From Aradus depressus (taxonomy: Eukaryota; Arthropoda; Insecta; Hemiptera; Aradidae): DNA of 64,000 bases. The position numbers and the translations under genes are program-made. Location: NCBI GenBank assembly GCA_963662175.1, contig OY759214.1, positions 74,908,037 through 74,972,036 of the forward strand, in the 5' to 3' direction. Below are positions 53,371 to 63,505 of the stretch, piece after piece. How positions within the stretch are numbered: the first letter of the stretch is position 1; every line of letters starts with the position of its first letter. The notes beneath the pieces were generated by a model, which saw only the letters and a list, made by a program, of their open reading frames with translations, did no database searches and was not told the DNA's origin.

Positions 53371-54121
53371 AATTAACTATAATAAATTTTGTTTTTCTGG
53401 ATTACTTTTTTCCGACATTTTTTCCAGAGATATTCGACAATATTTCGGGAAATCACACGTTCCTTCTTTGGCTCTAATTGAACCATTTAAAATTTACTCG
53501 TTAAATTTTGAAGTGAGAAAATAGTATTACTAAATTATAAACTAGATTACACCAGATGAAGTCCATTGTATTTTGCACACCTGTGCCAACACTGGTAAAT
53601 ATAGCGAAATTCCTATATTTACTAATCTTAGTGTTCAGTAGGAATATGCCAAATGCATAGATTCCTGATTTTAATACTATTAATCGTACTAAAATACTAC
53701 AGTTTTCATTTCATTTTCTTTCCTTCATTAGAGACTTTCAGGCTGAATATATTGTAGAATATGCGATACCAACCCCTTCCCCTTTTAAATTCATAATCTA
53801 CTCGCGTTGCTGAGTTCATGAAAGTAATGAATAGGCATAGCGTTGAACAGCGTAACTCTGAGAGTGAAACTCATTTTTTTAGACATTTTCTCGATTTACG
53901 TGAAAACGGTAGACCTTATCGAAAAATTTATCTTCACAAAAATATTTCTTATGAAATTTCCAAGTGACAATTTTTCCCCGAATTTCATTTAGATGCAATA
54001 CGGACAAAGTTATGGCGCCCAAAGAAATGTACAATAAATTTCCTTAAGAGAGAGAGAGGTATTATGGTTTTAGGGCGAAAAACTACAACTGTTAACATCG
54101 CCCAAATTTCCTTAAACTTCT
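53371..54121. other. Intergenic segment
   Basis: Contains the third anonymous repeat at 53,870-54,050; nothing else. Confidence 0.5.
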
Positions 54122-54466
54122 TTAGGTTAGGTGTTATGACCCATGCCCGGGCTTTCAAGTACGAGGTCATATCGCCTACTACCAGAGCGCTATTTCGTCA
54201 CTCTAGTGGACATGAGCCCGACTCCACTGTGGGAGTCCTACATTTTGCATACCCTAAATTTTTATTCACCTAGGGCAGGGGTCTCTAACTAGTACCTGAC
54301 ATCGTACAGGCTCGGGACCATCGCTTAACGTCCCATCCGAAGGACGTCGTGCCTAAGTTCATTTTACGTCCCAGATAAACTAAACTGAGGGCTTCGGTCG
54401 GGTTTCGAACCCACGTTCTTGAGCTCAGAAGGCAAGCACGCATACCATTGAGCTACCGGCGCCCTC
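54122..54466 (-). mobile_element. SINE-A, full-length, minus strand
   Basis: Complete copy with head complement ctaccggcgccctc and tail ttaggttaggtg. It lies head-to-head with the copy at 54,638. Confidence 0.93.
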
Positions 54467-54637
54467 TTAGGAAATAGTACAAATTAATGTTTGAATTGTA
54501 TTGCTTAGTAACGAATTTAAAATATATGATTGAAAAAGAGAGTGGTAACATAACTGATTAATTTGTAATGGGGATATTTACCGACATTGGCAGATATTTA
54601 CCGACTTTTTTTTTTTGTTTTCTACCATTACAAATTA

Positions 54638-54986
54638 GAGGGCGCCGGTAGCTCAGTGGTATGCGTGCTTACCTCCTGAGCTCAAGATCGTGGGTTCGTA
54701 GCCCGACCGAGGCCCTTAGTTTATTTTATCTGGGAGGTAAAGTAAACTTAAGCACGCCGTCCTTCGGATGGGACGTTAAGCGATGGTCCCGAGCTTGTAC
54801 GATGTCAGGTACTCGTTAAAGACCCCTACCCTAGATGAATAAAAATTTAGGGTAGGCAAAATTTAGGACTCCCACAGTAGAGTCGGGCTCATGTCCACCA
54901 GAGTGACGAAAGAGCGCGCTGGTAGTAGGCGATATGACCTCGTAGTTAAAGCCCGGGTATGAGTCATAAAACCTAACCTAACCTAT
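54638..54986 (+). mobile_element. SINE-A, full-length, plus strand
   Basis: Complete copy with A box ggtagctcagtgg (54,647-54,659), B box ggttcgtagcc (54,692-54,702) and tail aaaacctaacctaacc. Confidence 0.94.
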
Positions 54987-55001
54987 TATTGGTAAAATGA
55001 A

Positions 55002-55137
55002 GGGGCCTTAGCTCAGTGGTATGCGTGCTTGCTTACTCAGCTCAAGATCGCGGGTTCGAAACCCGGCCGAGGCCCTTAGTTTATTTTATCTGAAAGGTAA
55101 CATAAACAAAAGCGCGCCGTCCTTCGGTCCATCTTCC
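55002..55137 (+). mobile_element. SINE-A, head and first body third
   Basis: Starts 16 bases after the previous copy: ccttagctcagtggtatgcg, ggttcgaaaccc, ccgtccttcgg. A third copy in a tight cluster. Confidence 0.85.
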
Positions 55138-55244
55138 TCTCAGATTCATGTCATATTGGCATTATATATATTATTGGAAAAGGCTGCTGTGAACACCTAG
55201 GAACCAGAGCATCAAATACTCTTATCCCTTCCCTGTTAGTCTTA

Positions 55245-55465
55245 AATTTGGTCTATCCAGATTTAGTTATATAAGGTAGAGTCTTTAGCGAGTACCTGAC
55301 ATCGCGCAGGCTCGTAACCGTCGCTTAATATTCCACCCATAAGGACGGCGTGCTGAAGTTCTTTTTTTCCCTAATTAAAAACATAAGGAACTCAGCCGGA
55401 TTTCGAACCCGCCATCTTCAGCTCAGCAGGCTAGCACGCTACCTCTGAGCTATCGGCGCTCTCTC
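55245..55465 (-). mobile_element. SINE-A, minus strand, 5' part
   Basis: cgagtacctgacatcgcgca through head complement gagctatcggcgc; the 3' third is diverged or absent. Confidence 0.78.
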
Positions 55466-56332
55466 ATACTGTCATTACGGGTTATCAGAATGTCACTCTC
55501 AGAATTACGCTATACAATGAAACAAAAAATGTTTTAACTTTCATAAACTTTCCTTAATGATCAGTACAAACATGATAGACCAAATTACTAATAATAGATT
55601 CGCATTTTGAGAACACTCCTTGTTTTCTGCCTGTTTGTTCTATGTATGAGCTGCAGCAGCGCAATACTGAAAATAAGGAGGTCCGCAAGGTGCACACCAG
55701 ACTAAAATATTCAAAATGTTTGTCCTAATCGATACAATCGTTTACGCGATTAAGGAACAAACTTTTGAACAAGTCTCTTTATTGTCGTGTTCTAGCAATA
55801 TCCTTACCAAGTAAGACAATGTAAATCTGGTTTTATATTTTTTCCTCCGTTTCAATAGAGTGAAACCTTGAAAAAGCTAATGAGACTGTTCATATTTCTG
55901 TATAAATTGGAATGAATCCGTTTTTGTGAAGAAAAATGTTCACGAATAAATTAAAAATAATGTATGCGACAGAAGATTAAATATGAAAAGACTCGTTAAA
56001 AATTCATTTGTTTTATGGTGGATATAGTATGTAGTATAACTCTAGTTAATGATCAAAATTACTCCGGATAATTAATTCTTACAATATTTAAATCGTCAAG
56101 GGGAGTTATATATTTAGTCCAAACTCGATGTTGTAGTTTCACCAGAATTTCACTCTGAAGCCAAAAATTAGAAAAAATAAAATATTTTTTCATGAATATA
56201 TATTTTTGACACGATTTAAATTTAAAAGAGAGATAGGATGTGGTGAAAATTTTAAAAAACCAGTGAACCTATTTCAATCGATAGAATAAATACAATGTAG
56301 GGTTATGAAATTATATATTTGGAATGAAGTAG
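55466..56332. other. Intergenic segment free of recognised elements
   Basis: The longest stretch in the right half without SINE, M or N similarity. No ORF or conserved-looking feature stands out. Confidence 0.5.
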
Positions 56333-56589
56333 TAAAAGTACCATAACGACAGTATACCCGCAAAACCTCGTAAGTCAGAAAATGAAAAGTTTACAGCAGA
56401 GATGAAAAACTGTTTAACTTCATTTTAACTATATTGGAAGTCTGTATTTTACTAAATACATTTTATCTTATCTGAACAATGCTTGAAAAATATTGTTTTT
56501 TGTTCCGTTGCGGAGAACATTGATACTTCTAAAAACACCAAAAGCTAGATAAATAATAAGTTCGGACTTACGAGGTTTTGCGGGTATAC

Positions 56590-56593
<4 letters not shown>
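56333..56593. mobile_element. Palindromic MITE split by the intact LINE
   Basis: The left arm agtataccgc-type sequence (gtatacccgcaaaacctcg at about 56,361) is repeated inverted at 56,568-56,590 and continues after the LINE at 62,132-62,157 (attgataagtaccata). Removing the LINE and one TSD restores both ends, so the MITE is older than the LINE. Confidence 0.75.
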
Positions 56594-56624
<31 letters not shown>

Positions 56625-56799
56625 GGCTCCAAGGCGTAATTGCCCTATATAGCCTGACACAATGTTTCAATGATGTTTGAGTTTTTTGGGGAAACCCAGG
56701 AGGGCCAGAGACCCGGGGCGGAAACAGAAGGCCCCCAACGACGCAAGCCATCAGCCCCACACCAGCCCCCACCCCCCCATCGTCCCCCTCCTATCTTTA

Positions 56800-59700
56800 C
56801 TAAATTTCTATTTTATTTCGTTTTATAAATTGGAATATAGTAGGAATGAATTTGTCTTGGGAAGTTACTAACTGAGTGAGAAAATTTTCGACATTCTGCA
56901 ACATTACACATCCCTGTCTTGAATCGTCATATTTTATACATGACACAAAGATGTGTAACATGTCTTCCATATCACCGCATATATCGCAGTTCGGAGTATC
57001 AGCGAGTCTCATTAAATAAAGGTACTTGTTAACCCTGCCGTGGCCGGTTCTTATCCTGGTCAGGATAACGATCTGTGTCCTGCTAAGTTGTCTGTCTGTC
57101 CTGGTGAACCAGGGGACCTGCCTGGGACTCTTCTGGATCCTGTAGTAAAACTGTCCCTTGGTGTGACATGTTTCCTCGAAGCTCTTCCTCCATCTCTCTC
57201 CTGTCTCCCGTCTGACCTCCTGGAATAGGTCGTACACAGGTACGTACTGTTCACTTCTCACTTCTCTCAACTCTTCTGTCTGTTTGGCCAACGAGTCAGC
57301 CCTCTCATTCCCATACAGATTCACGTGTCCCGGTACCCATTGTATGACGTAGTCATTCTCAGTCTTATCAAGGAGTTTTATTATGTCATTCAGAATAACG
57401 TTATTTGTACTGCATCTGTACATATATTTTAACTGTTGGATGGAGACTTTTGAATCGGTTAGGATTACAATGCGATAGTTATTAAAATGACTTTCAGTAT
57501 AACCTATAGCTGTTTTTATCGCTTCAAGTTCTGCATTATTTATGGATAATAATTTGTGAAGTTTGTGGTTTATTGAATGGTGTGTTTGTGGATCATAAAT
57601 TCCTATCCCTACGTTGTCTTGAGACTTAGAGGCGTCAGTAAAAATTCTGTAGGTGTCTCTATATAATGTGTCCAGGTGATCCAGCGTCATATGTTTCAGA
57701 ACTACTGGGTTTAGTGTTTTTTTGCTTACATTTAAGTTAGGAATGTTGGTGTGTGTTTCTACTGTGATTTGGGTTATTGGTCGAAATGTATCAAATTTGT
57801 AAGGGCCGTTGTTTGGTTTGATGAGTTGTTTAATGTCTTGTAGTTGGAGGTTCTGTGTTGTAAGGTAAGTATTGAGTTGGGGGTTTTGATTGTTTATCAG
57901 TGTGTGCAATGGGTGGCACTGGTCTGAGTATATTTTGATGAGTTTTTTTTGGATGAGCCATTCCCTTCGAAGATTGAGCGGTATTTCCCCGGCTTCCGAG
58001 AGAAGGACATGGACGGGCGTGGTTCGAAAGGATCCTAGACATATTCTTAAAGCTTGGTTCTGAATGGTTTGAAGTTTGTGGATGAGAGGGGACTTCGAGC
58101 TATGGTAGATTTCACATCCGTAATCAGAGAGAGGCCTCACTATTGCTTTATACAGGATGAGCATGTTAGTAGGGTGAGCACCCCAGCTGATACCTGCCAG
58201 GGCTTTTAGAACATTTATACTTTTTTTAGATTTTGTAATTATTTCATCTAAATGAGTTTTAAAATTTAGTTTATTATCTAATGTTAGACCTAAAAATTTT
58301 TTTTGTTTTTCAGCATTAATGGATTTGTTGTTTACTTCCAACTTGATAATTTCAAATTTTATTCTTTTCTTCGTGAAAGGAACCAGTGCACATTTGTCCG
58401 GGTTTATTGTTAATTTGAGTTTGTCTAGTACCCTTGTAATGTGGTTGTATCCCTCGAGTATGATGTGAGTGGCTGTGTCTATTGTCCGTTGGGTGGTGAA
58501 TATGACGATGTCGTCGGCATACTGGATGAGGGTGAGTTGCTGAGGCAGGTCGTGATGGAGCTGGTTGGTGTAGATGTTGAAGAGGAGAGGAGACCAGACG
58601 TCCCCCTGCAGGAGCCCCCGCTCGCTCTCCCCCACCACCTCCCCCTCGGCCGTCTTGATGAAGAATCTCTTCTTTCGGATGCATTCGTAGATCCATCTAA
58701 TTATCTTGTCCGGCACTCTGCTTTCTATTAGTCTGTCCATCAGGCTTTGGGTTTGGACATTATCATAAGCCTTATTGATATCGATGAATAGTGCAAGGAG
58801 TATCTGCTTCTTTCTGAATGCTTCTTCTACGGCACTGACTAGCAACATGAGGGCATCCGCAGTTGACCTGCACTTTCTAAATCCCAGGGAGTAGGGGCTC
58901 AACAGTCGATGTTTCTCTACAAACCATTCCAATCGGTTTTTTATCATACCATTTATGATCTTAGCCAGACATGGGATCAGGGCTATTCCACGATATGAAC
59001 TTACTAGCTCCAGGTTTTTATGTGGTTTTGGAATGGGAATGATGTTAATGTTCCGCCACTCCTCCGGTAGTTCGCATCTAGAAAACATACCATTGTACAT
59101 TTCTAGTAATGTTTCCTTTGCTTCGGTGGGGAGATACTTCACCATTTCATAGTTGACTTCATCCCTGCCAGGTGCGCTACCTTTCTTTCTGTAGAGGACT
59201 GCTTCTAGCTCCGACATCTGGAATGGTTGAGTCATGAACGGGACTTCACTGTCGTCACAGTGCCTTCTCCTCAGTGGGATCACATATGTACCCAGTTTCT
59301 CCTCCTTTCTGATTGAAGCTAGAAAGTCAGTAGCTGCATTTTTATTTTCTATTATCTTGTTTTTTTCTTGTTGAAATTTGCCTCGGATCGCTCTTATGTT
59401 TTTCCACATAACATTTAGCATATTAGGAGTGACGTTTTCCGTAAATTCTATCCAACATTTTTTTTTTTCTTCTCTTATCAATTTTTTTGTTAAGTTAATT
59501 TTTTGTCTCATTTCTTTATAAGTCTGAAGTGTCATATTCTTCTTGAAGTTTTTGATTGAATCTATTTTTCCTTCATGTGCTTTTTTTATATCATCATTCC
59601 ACCAGCATTTTGCCTTGACTTTGCGATTTGGTCCGGTCTTATGTCGTGGAATAGCTTTGTCTCCAGCCCTGTTCATGATGGCTATCAGGTGGGTGATGTT

Positions 59701-60492
59701 AGTTATGCTGGTGGCCGCTAACTCCTTTTCGACTTCCGTCTGATACGTGGTGTAGTCTGCCTGTCTGAAGTTCCTCCGGTCAGTGTACGGTCTGTTCGGG
59801 GTGAGTGGAGTGTCCAGCTGTGCTTGGGTGAGGATGGGAAGGTGGTCGCTACCCATCGAGTCGTCCAACACCTGCCAAATGAGGCTGTGAACCAGGTCTG
59901 GGGTGGCTAGGGTTAAGTCCACACAAGACCGAGCTTGGCTCGGCTGAGTTAGTCGGGTTTCAGATCCGTCGTTCAGTAAGATCAGCCGAGAGTCGTCCAG
60001 TTCTTCACTAATCAGTCGTCCTTGTCTTGACTCACTACTACTGCCCCACACCGGGCTGTTCCCATTTAAATCTCCACAAAGTATAGAAAAGTTTTTACTT
60101 TCTACTTCAAAAAATAATTTCTTAATTTGATTTTTATTGAGGTAATTATTAGGAGCTATATAAACATTAAATATTGATATTTTAGGTCGGGAGTTTACAA
60201 TTTGAATTCCGATGACTTCTATATTGTTAATGGGTTGAATGTCTATTTTTTCAAAAATTAACCCCTTATGGAGGAGGAACGCCACCCCTCCGTAGCCATC
60301 GCTCCGGTCCTGCCTATAGAGTTGATAGTTGGCCGTCGAGAAGGTCAGTTCCGGTCTAAGCCACGTCTCCTGAAAAACTCCCACGTGAATCCCATTTACG
60401 TTTAGAAAATTAGTTATTTCTGACCATTTATTTTTGATACTTCGACAGTTTAACTGCACAATGTTTATATTTTGATTTTGAATTTTATTCAT
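56800..60492 (-). CDS. LINE ORF2: APE endonuclease, reverse transcriptase, RNase H, CCHC
   Basis: An open frame of 1,230 codons. Residues 10-220 form an AP-type endonuclease with QETW (41-44), GDLN (140-143) and SDHLPI (215-220), which nicks the target. The reverse transcriptase follows (about 480-760), with the first catalytic Asp in FIDINKAYD (D571) and YADD at 658-661. An RNase H domain (about 948-1070) keeps D953, E988, D1013 and D1066. Near the C-terminus a CX2CX7HX4C knuckle lies at 1169-1185. All key residues are present. The start lies 151 bases after the ORF1 stop, so translation probably needs reinitiation or an internal start. Confidence 0.93.
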   Translation of the reverse strand: MNKIQNQNINIVQLNCRSIKNKWSEITNFLNVNGIHVGVFQETWLRPELTFSTANYQLYRQDRSDGYGGVAFLLHKGLIFEKIDIQPINNIEVIGIQIVNSRPKISIFNVYIAPNNYLNKNQIKKLFFEVESKNFSILCGDLNGNSPVWGSSSESRQGRLISEELDDSRLILLNDGSETRLTQPSQARSCVDLTLATPDLVHSLIWQVLDDSMGSDHLPILTQAQLDTPLTPNRPYTDRRNFRQADYTTYQTEVEKELAATSITNITHLIAIMNRAGDKAIPRHKTGPNRKVKAKCWWNDDIKKAHEGKIDSIKNFKKNMTLQTYKEMRQKINLTKKLIREEKKKCWIEFTENVTPNMLNVMWKNIRAIRGKFQQEKNKIIENKNAATDFLASIRKEEKLGTYVIPLRRRHCDDSEVPFMTQPFQMSELEAVLYRKKGSAPGRDEVNYEMVKYLPTEAKETLLEMYNGMFSRCELPEEWRNINIIPIPKPHKNLELVSSYRGIALIPCLAKIINGMIKNRLEWFVEKHRLLSPYSLGFRKCRSTADALMLLVSAVEEAFRKKQILLALFIDINKAYDNVQTQSLMDRLIESRVPDKIIRWIYECIRKKRFFIKTAEGEVVGESERGLLQGDVWSPLLFNIYTNQLHHDLPQQLTLIQYADDIVIFTTQRTIDTATHIILEGYNHITRVLDKLKLTINPDKCALVPFTKKRIKFEIIKLEVNNKSINAEKQKKFLGLTLDNKLNFKTHLDEIITKSKKSINVLKALAGISWGAHPTNMLILYKAIVRPLSDYGCEIYHSSKSPLIHKLQTIQNQALRICLGSFRTTPVHVLLSEAGEIPLNLRREWLIQKKLIKIYSDQCHPLHTLINNQNPQLNTYLTTQNLQLQDIKQLIKPNNGPYKFDTFRPITQITVETHTNIPNLNVSKKTLNPVVLKHMTLDHLDTLYRDTYRIFTDASKSQDNVGIGIYDPQTHHSINHKLHKLLSINNAELEAIKTAIGYTESHFNNYRIVILTDSKVSIQQLKYMYRCSTNNVILNDIIKLLDKTENDYVIQWVPGHVNLYGNERADSLAKQTEELREVRSEQYVPVYDLFQEVRRETGERWRKSFEETCHTKGQFYYRIQKSPRQVPWFTRTDRQLSRTQIVILTRIRTGHGRVNKYLYLMRLADTPNCDICGDMEDMLHIFVSCIKYDDSRQGCVMLQNVENFLTQLVTSQDKFIPTIFQFIKRNKIEI

Positions 60493-60643
60493 AGAATTTT
60501 AAAGCTTTTGTAAATGTATTTTATGGTACCAATTGTTTAAAAACGAGGAGAAAAAAAAATAATAATACGAGACCTGACAAATAAAAGAAAAAAAAAAAAC
60601 AAACAGATTATTTGCGACACATTAAATGTAGGGATTGTATGTA

Positions 60644-61999
60644 TCAATTGTCCTTGCCTTTCTGCGATATTGATGATCCTACTTGAGGATTAATTTTATT
60701 TACTATTTCTTGATTTTCGTCGACAATATTATACAAAGTTCCACCTACTAAATTAATTAGATCTATCTCGTTGTTTTCTTTTGAACTTATTTTGTGAATT
60801 AACTGGGTCAGCATGTCGATCAGTCGTTCCTGAACGGTAGTTTTATGAGGATTGTTGGTTATAGGACGGGATATGGATGTAGTTGAACCGGAAACCAGAG
60901 GAAAGGGGGGTGGCGGTCGGGGGGGCGAGCTGAGAGGCGAGGAAGAGGGTCGTTTCGTAGATATCGTTTTCGTAATTCGACCATAGCTCGGACCTGGCAC
61001 GGGTGATATCATTGCCGCTCTTGGCATGAAATTTATATTTTTTACTGTCGGTAGATCAGGGTATTCTGTTAGAGCTGAGAATCTATTAAACGAAACAAAA
61101 TTACTTTTCTTGTGAGTTTCAGCGGCCTCTTTATATGGGATTCCCTTTTCTGCCATGGTTCGCTTGATGCTTTTTTGTCTGTTATATTCGGTACAGTTGT
61201 TCCTATCAGTGGGCTTGTGGGGTGTTTTGCAATGGATGCAATTAGTCAGGTTGGGACAGGAATCTTCTTCGTGGTCCGGCTCTTCCCGACCGCAATTACC
61301 GCATCTAATTTTACTTTTACAGAATTTTTTAATATGGTTGAAATTATAGCAACGGAAACATTGAACTACATTATAAACATATGGTTCGACTTTACGCGGT
61401 GCTAAAAACAAATGTACTTTTTCAGGAAGATTTTGAGAGTAAAAGTAAATTTTAACAGACCCGGAATTTACATATTTAGTTTCCCCGTTCTCGTCTCTTA
61501 TCCTTCTCTTTATGCGAACAACATCCAAGATTGTGGTTTTACTTGACAAATTTTCTTTAATTTCACATTCTTCCATGTCGAGGGGGATGTTTCGGATTAC
61601 TCCTATTCTATTGACACATTGTATCGGAATATATGCTTCACATTTCAGTATTTTAATAACTGGGTGGGATACAAAGGAATTAGCCAGGTCCGGTTTCAGA
61701 AAATTTACTTTGACTTTTTTATTATTCACTCTGTTAATTTCTATAAATTTTACATTATATTGCATCAATATTTTACCCACCTTTATTTCATGTAAGTCGT
61801 ATTCTGCTTGTAATATTACATAAAACGGGCCTTGAAAATAAGGCAGGTATTTAGCGTTAATTTTTTTTGCTACTGTCTCCTTGTTATTCATTGACTCATT
61901 TATATTTATATTTTGACCTGTGTCAGTAATATCTGGAGGCTCCGAGTCCTCCATTTTCTTATTAACTAAAACTAAAACTATTAACTGGTATGAAATCAA
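60644..61999 (-). CDS. LINE ORF1, zinc-knuckle RNA-binding (Gag-like) protein
   Basis: An open frame of 451 codons. In this LINE group ORF1 coats the element's RNA and escorts it to the nucleus. Residues about 50-205 look like the domain that usually precedes the knuckles in insect Jockey/I ORF1 proteins. Three Cys/His clusters follow: 214-227 (CX2CX4HX4C, a classical CCHC), 233-248 (CX2CX6HX4C) and 254-269 (CX2CX3HX7C). A Pro/Ser-rich region lies around 345-375. The likely start is the second Met (residue 16, 61,954), which has an aaaATGG context; the first 15 residues are a hydrophobic stretch probably read from the leader. Confidence 0.85.
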   Translation of the reverse strand: MISYQLIVLVLVNKKMEDSEPPDITDTGQNININESMNNKETVAKKINAKYLPYFQGPFYVILQAEYDLHEIKVGKILMQYNVKFIEINRVNNKKVKVNFLKPDLANSFVSHPVIKILKCEAYIPIQCVNRIGVIRNIPLDMEECEIKENLSSKTTILDVVRIKRRIRDENGETKYVNSGSVKIYFYSQNLPEKVHLFLAPRKVEPYVYNVVQCFRCYNFNHIKKFCKSKIRCGNCGREEPDHEEDSCPNLTNCIHCKTPHKPTDRNNCTEYNRQKSIKRTMAEKGIPYKEAAETHKKSNFVSFNRFSALTEYPDLPTVKNINFMPRAAMISPVPGPSYGRITKTISTKRPSSSPLSSPPRPPPPFPLVSGSTTSISRPITNNPHKTTVQERLIDMLTQLIHKISSKENNEIDLINLVGGTLYNIVDENQEIVNKINPQVGSSISQKGKDN

Positions 62000-62274
62000 T
62001 CGAGATAAATAATATTAGATATATGAATTAACAAAGAAGAGAAAAAAAAGGAACTTAGCTGTGTATACGAGTTGAGTGAGTTAATCCTCTGGACACGATG
62101 TAAACTCTACCACTGGTAACCACAGACTGTGGGGTATACTATTGATAAGTACCATAAGTCCATACTTGTTAAAAGTACCGTCCATACTTGTTGGTTTTCA
62201 GTCAAATCAGCCGATAGGAGATTACAATACATTGTTTTGTAAATTTATATTAAATGTTTTGAACTAGGATAGTA

Positions 62275-62534
62275 AATTGAGTGGTTGACGCGAAAAAGGT
62301 TCTAAACGCCAAACACTTCCTTCCGCTGCCATGTTGAGAACTACTGGTGGCTGTTAGAACCTTCTTCCATGAGGCTCAACGCTGACGTGGGCTCAATACT
62401 ACCAACTGCTGCTGTAACGGCAAAAAAAAACACTTTCCTTCACAGTCCCTAGAGGCCTATAGAACCTGATTCCACAGAAATCTCGTTTTCGACTAAAGTG
62501 GCGCTTAGAACCTTTTTCGCGTCAACCACTCAAT
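62275..62534. mobile_element. Small MITE with about 30-bp terminal inverted repeats
   Basis: The left end ttgagtggttgacgcgaaaa and its exact complement at the right (ttttcgcgtcaaccactcaa) bracket about 260 bases, with aaggttctaa beside each end. No coding capacity. A clear TSD could not be fixed because the ends read aattga and tcaatt. Confidence 0.75.
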
Positions 62535-62597
62535 TGTGGTGCTTCGACCGGGACATTTTATGGAATAAGGAGGTCGGAAAATGTTAAATTTTGGTGA

Positions 62598-62732
62598 ATT
62601 AAAATTTAGGATGGCAGAATTTAGGACTCCCATAGTAGAGTCGAGCTCATGTCCACCAGAGTCGTGACGAAAGAGCGCTCTGGTAGTAGGCGATATGCCT
62701 TGTTGTTTAAGCACGGACGTGAGTCATAAAAA
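62598..62732 (+). mobile_element. SINE-A fragment, 3' third
   Basis: atttaggactcccatagtag through gacgtgagtcataaaaag, with an extra gtc in the ccagagtgac motif. A tail scrap (gacatgagtcataataac) recurs at 62,841. Confidence 0.78.
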
Positions 62733-62867
62733 GTTACTAGAAAAAGTGAAACTATATGTTCTTATATTATATACATACAACGAGAAAAAATGAAATTATG
62801 TGCATGCATATGTATATATATATAACATATAATATAACCCAGACATGAGTCATAATAACTAACTAGT

Positions 62868-63185
62868 AAAAGTAAAATAATAATAATAATAATAATAGCC
62901 TTTTTATTTCTTCTTTAGTATAATAGTATAACAATAGTATTACTAGATATTTATATAAATTTGAAACTAGGCCCATCTTTGGGCATAGGCCTCTCCCATT
63001 TTCTTCCATGCACTCCTGTCCCAGGCCGACCTGTGCCAGAGACTCCCTGCTGTCCTGTCCAGATCGTCCAGCCACCGCACCAGTTGTCTTCCTCTTCTTC
63101 TCTTCAGGTATATCGGGTACCACTCTGTCATCCTCTTGGCCCATCTTCCTTCTTCCATCCTCGCCACATGTCCTGCCCATTTCCA

Positions 63186-63187
<2 letters not shown>
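62868..63187 (-). pseudogene. LINE C-terminal fragment with (ATT)n tail
   Basis: The minus strand reads KWKWAGHVARMEEGRWAKRM, then RGRQLVRWLDDL and DRSAWKKMGEAYAQRW, the usual end of RTE/CR1-like ORF2 proteins. The 3' tail is an (AAT)n repeat at 62,876-62,896 on the plus strand. An (AT)n microsatellite at 63,188-63,221 abuts the 5' truncation point. Confidence 0.72.

Positions 63188-63221
<34 letters not shown>
63188..63221. repeat. (AT)n microsatellite
   Basis: About 17 AT units beside the LINE fragment at 62,868-63,187. Confidence 0.9.
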
Positions 63222-63225
<4 letters not shown>

Positions 63226-63245
63226 GATAATTTCACTTTTTCTAG

Positions 63246-63505
63246 TTAGTTATTATGACTCATGTCTGGGTTTTAACTACAAGGTTATATCGCCTACGAC
63301 CAGAGCGCTCATTCTTCAGTTTCTCTAGTGGACATGAGACCTACTCTACTATGAGAGTCCTTTTATTTACATAGAATAGGGGTCTTAAACGAGTACCTGA
63401 CATTGTACAGTTAACATATTACATTATATAATATATAATGTAATAGTTAACTATATATATTATATATTACCCTTGCCCTAGGGGAATAAAAATTTAGGAT
63501 GTGTT
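63246..63505 (-). mobile_element. SINE-A fragment, minus strand, with inserted AT palindrome
   Basis: Tail complement gactcatgtctgggttttaa and body to gagtacctgacattgtacag at 63,410. An AT-rich palindrome (63,412-63,470) follows, then a short piece in the opposite sense (aataaaaatttaggat). Confidence 0.68.

Larger units (their letters stand above)
56594..62131 (-). mobile_element. Full-length non-LTR retrotransposon (I/Jockey-type, with RNase H)
   Basis: A complete two-ORF LINE of about 5.5 kb. It is flanked by the 12-bp target-site duplication gggtatactatt at 56,582-56,593 and 62,132-62,143, and ends in a poly(T) run (the poly(A) tail on the minus strand) at about 56,592-56,621. Its 5' UTR is about 130-180 bases, the gap between ORFs 151 bases and the 3' UTR about 180 bases. 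Both ORFs are open and all catalytic residues I checked are present, so this is a recent, possibly mobile copy. ORF1 knuckles plus EN-RT-RNase H place it in the I/Jockey supergroup; the exact clade needs a tree. Confidence 0.92.

Noticed and set aside
54641..54712. tRNA-like heads taken as true tRNA genes
   Set aside because: A and B boxes are good, but every head is followed by the same SINE body, many have TSDs, and the acceptor stem does not close well.
58352..58696. Several ORFs overlapping 57.0-61.8 kb in other frames or on the plus strand
   Set aside because: They are shadows of the LINE ORFs with arginine- or histidine-rich composition and no domain.
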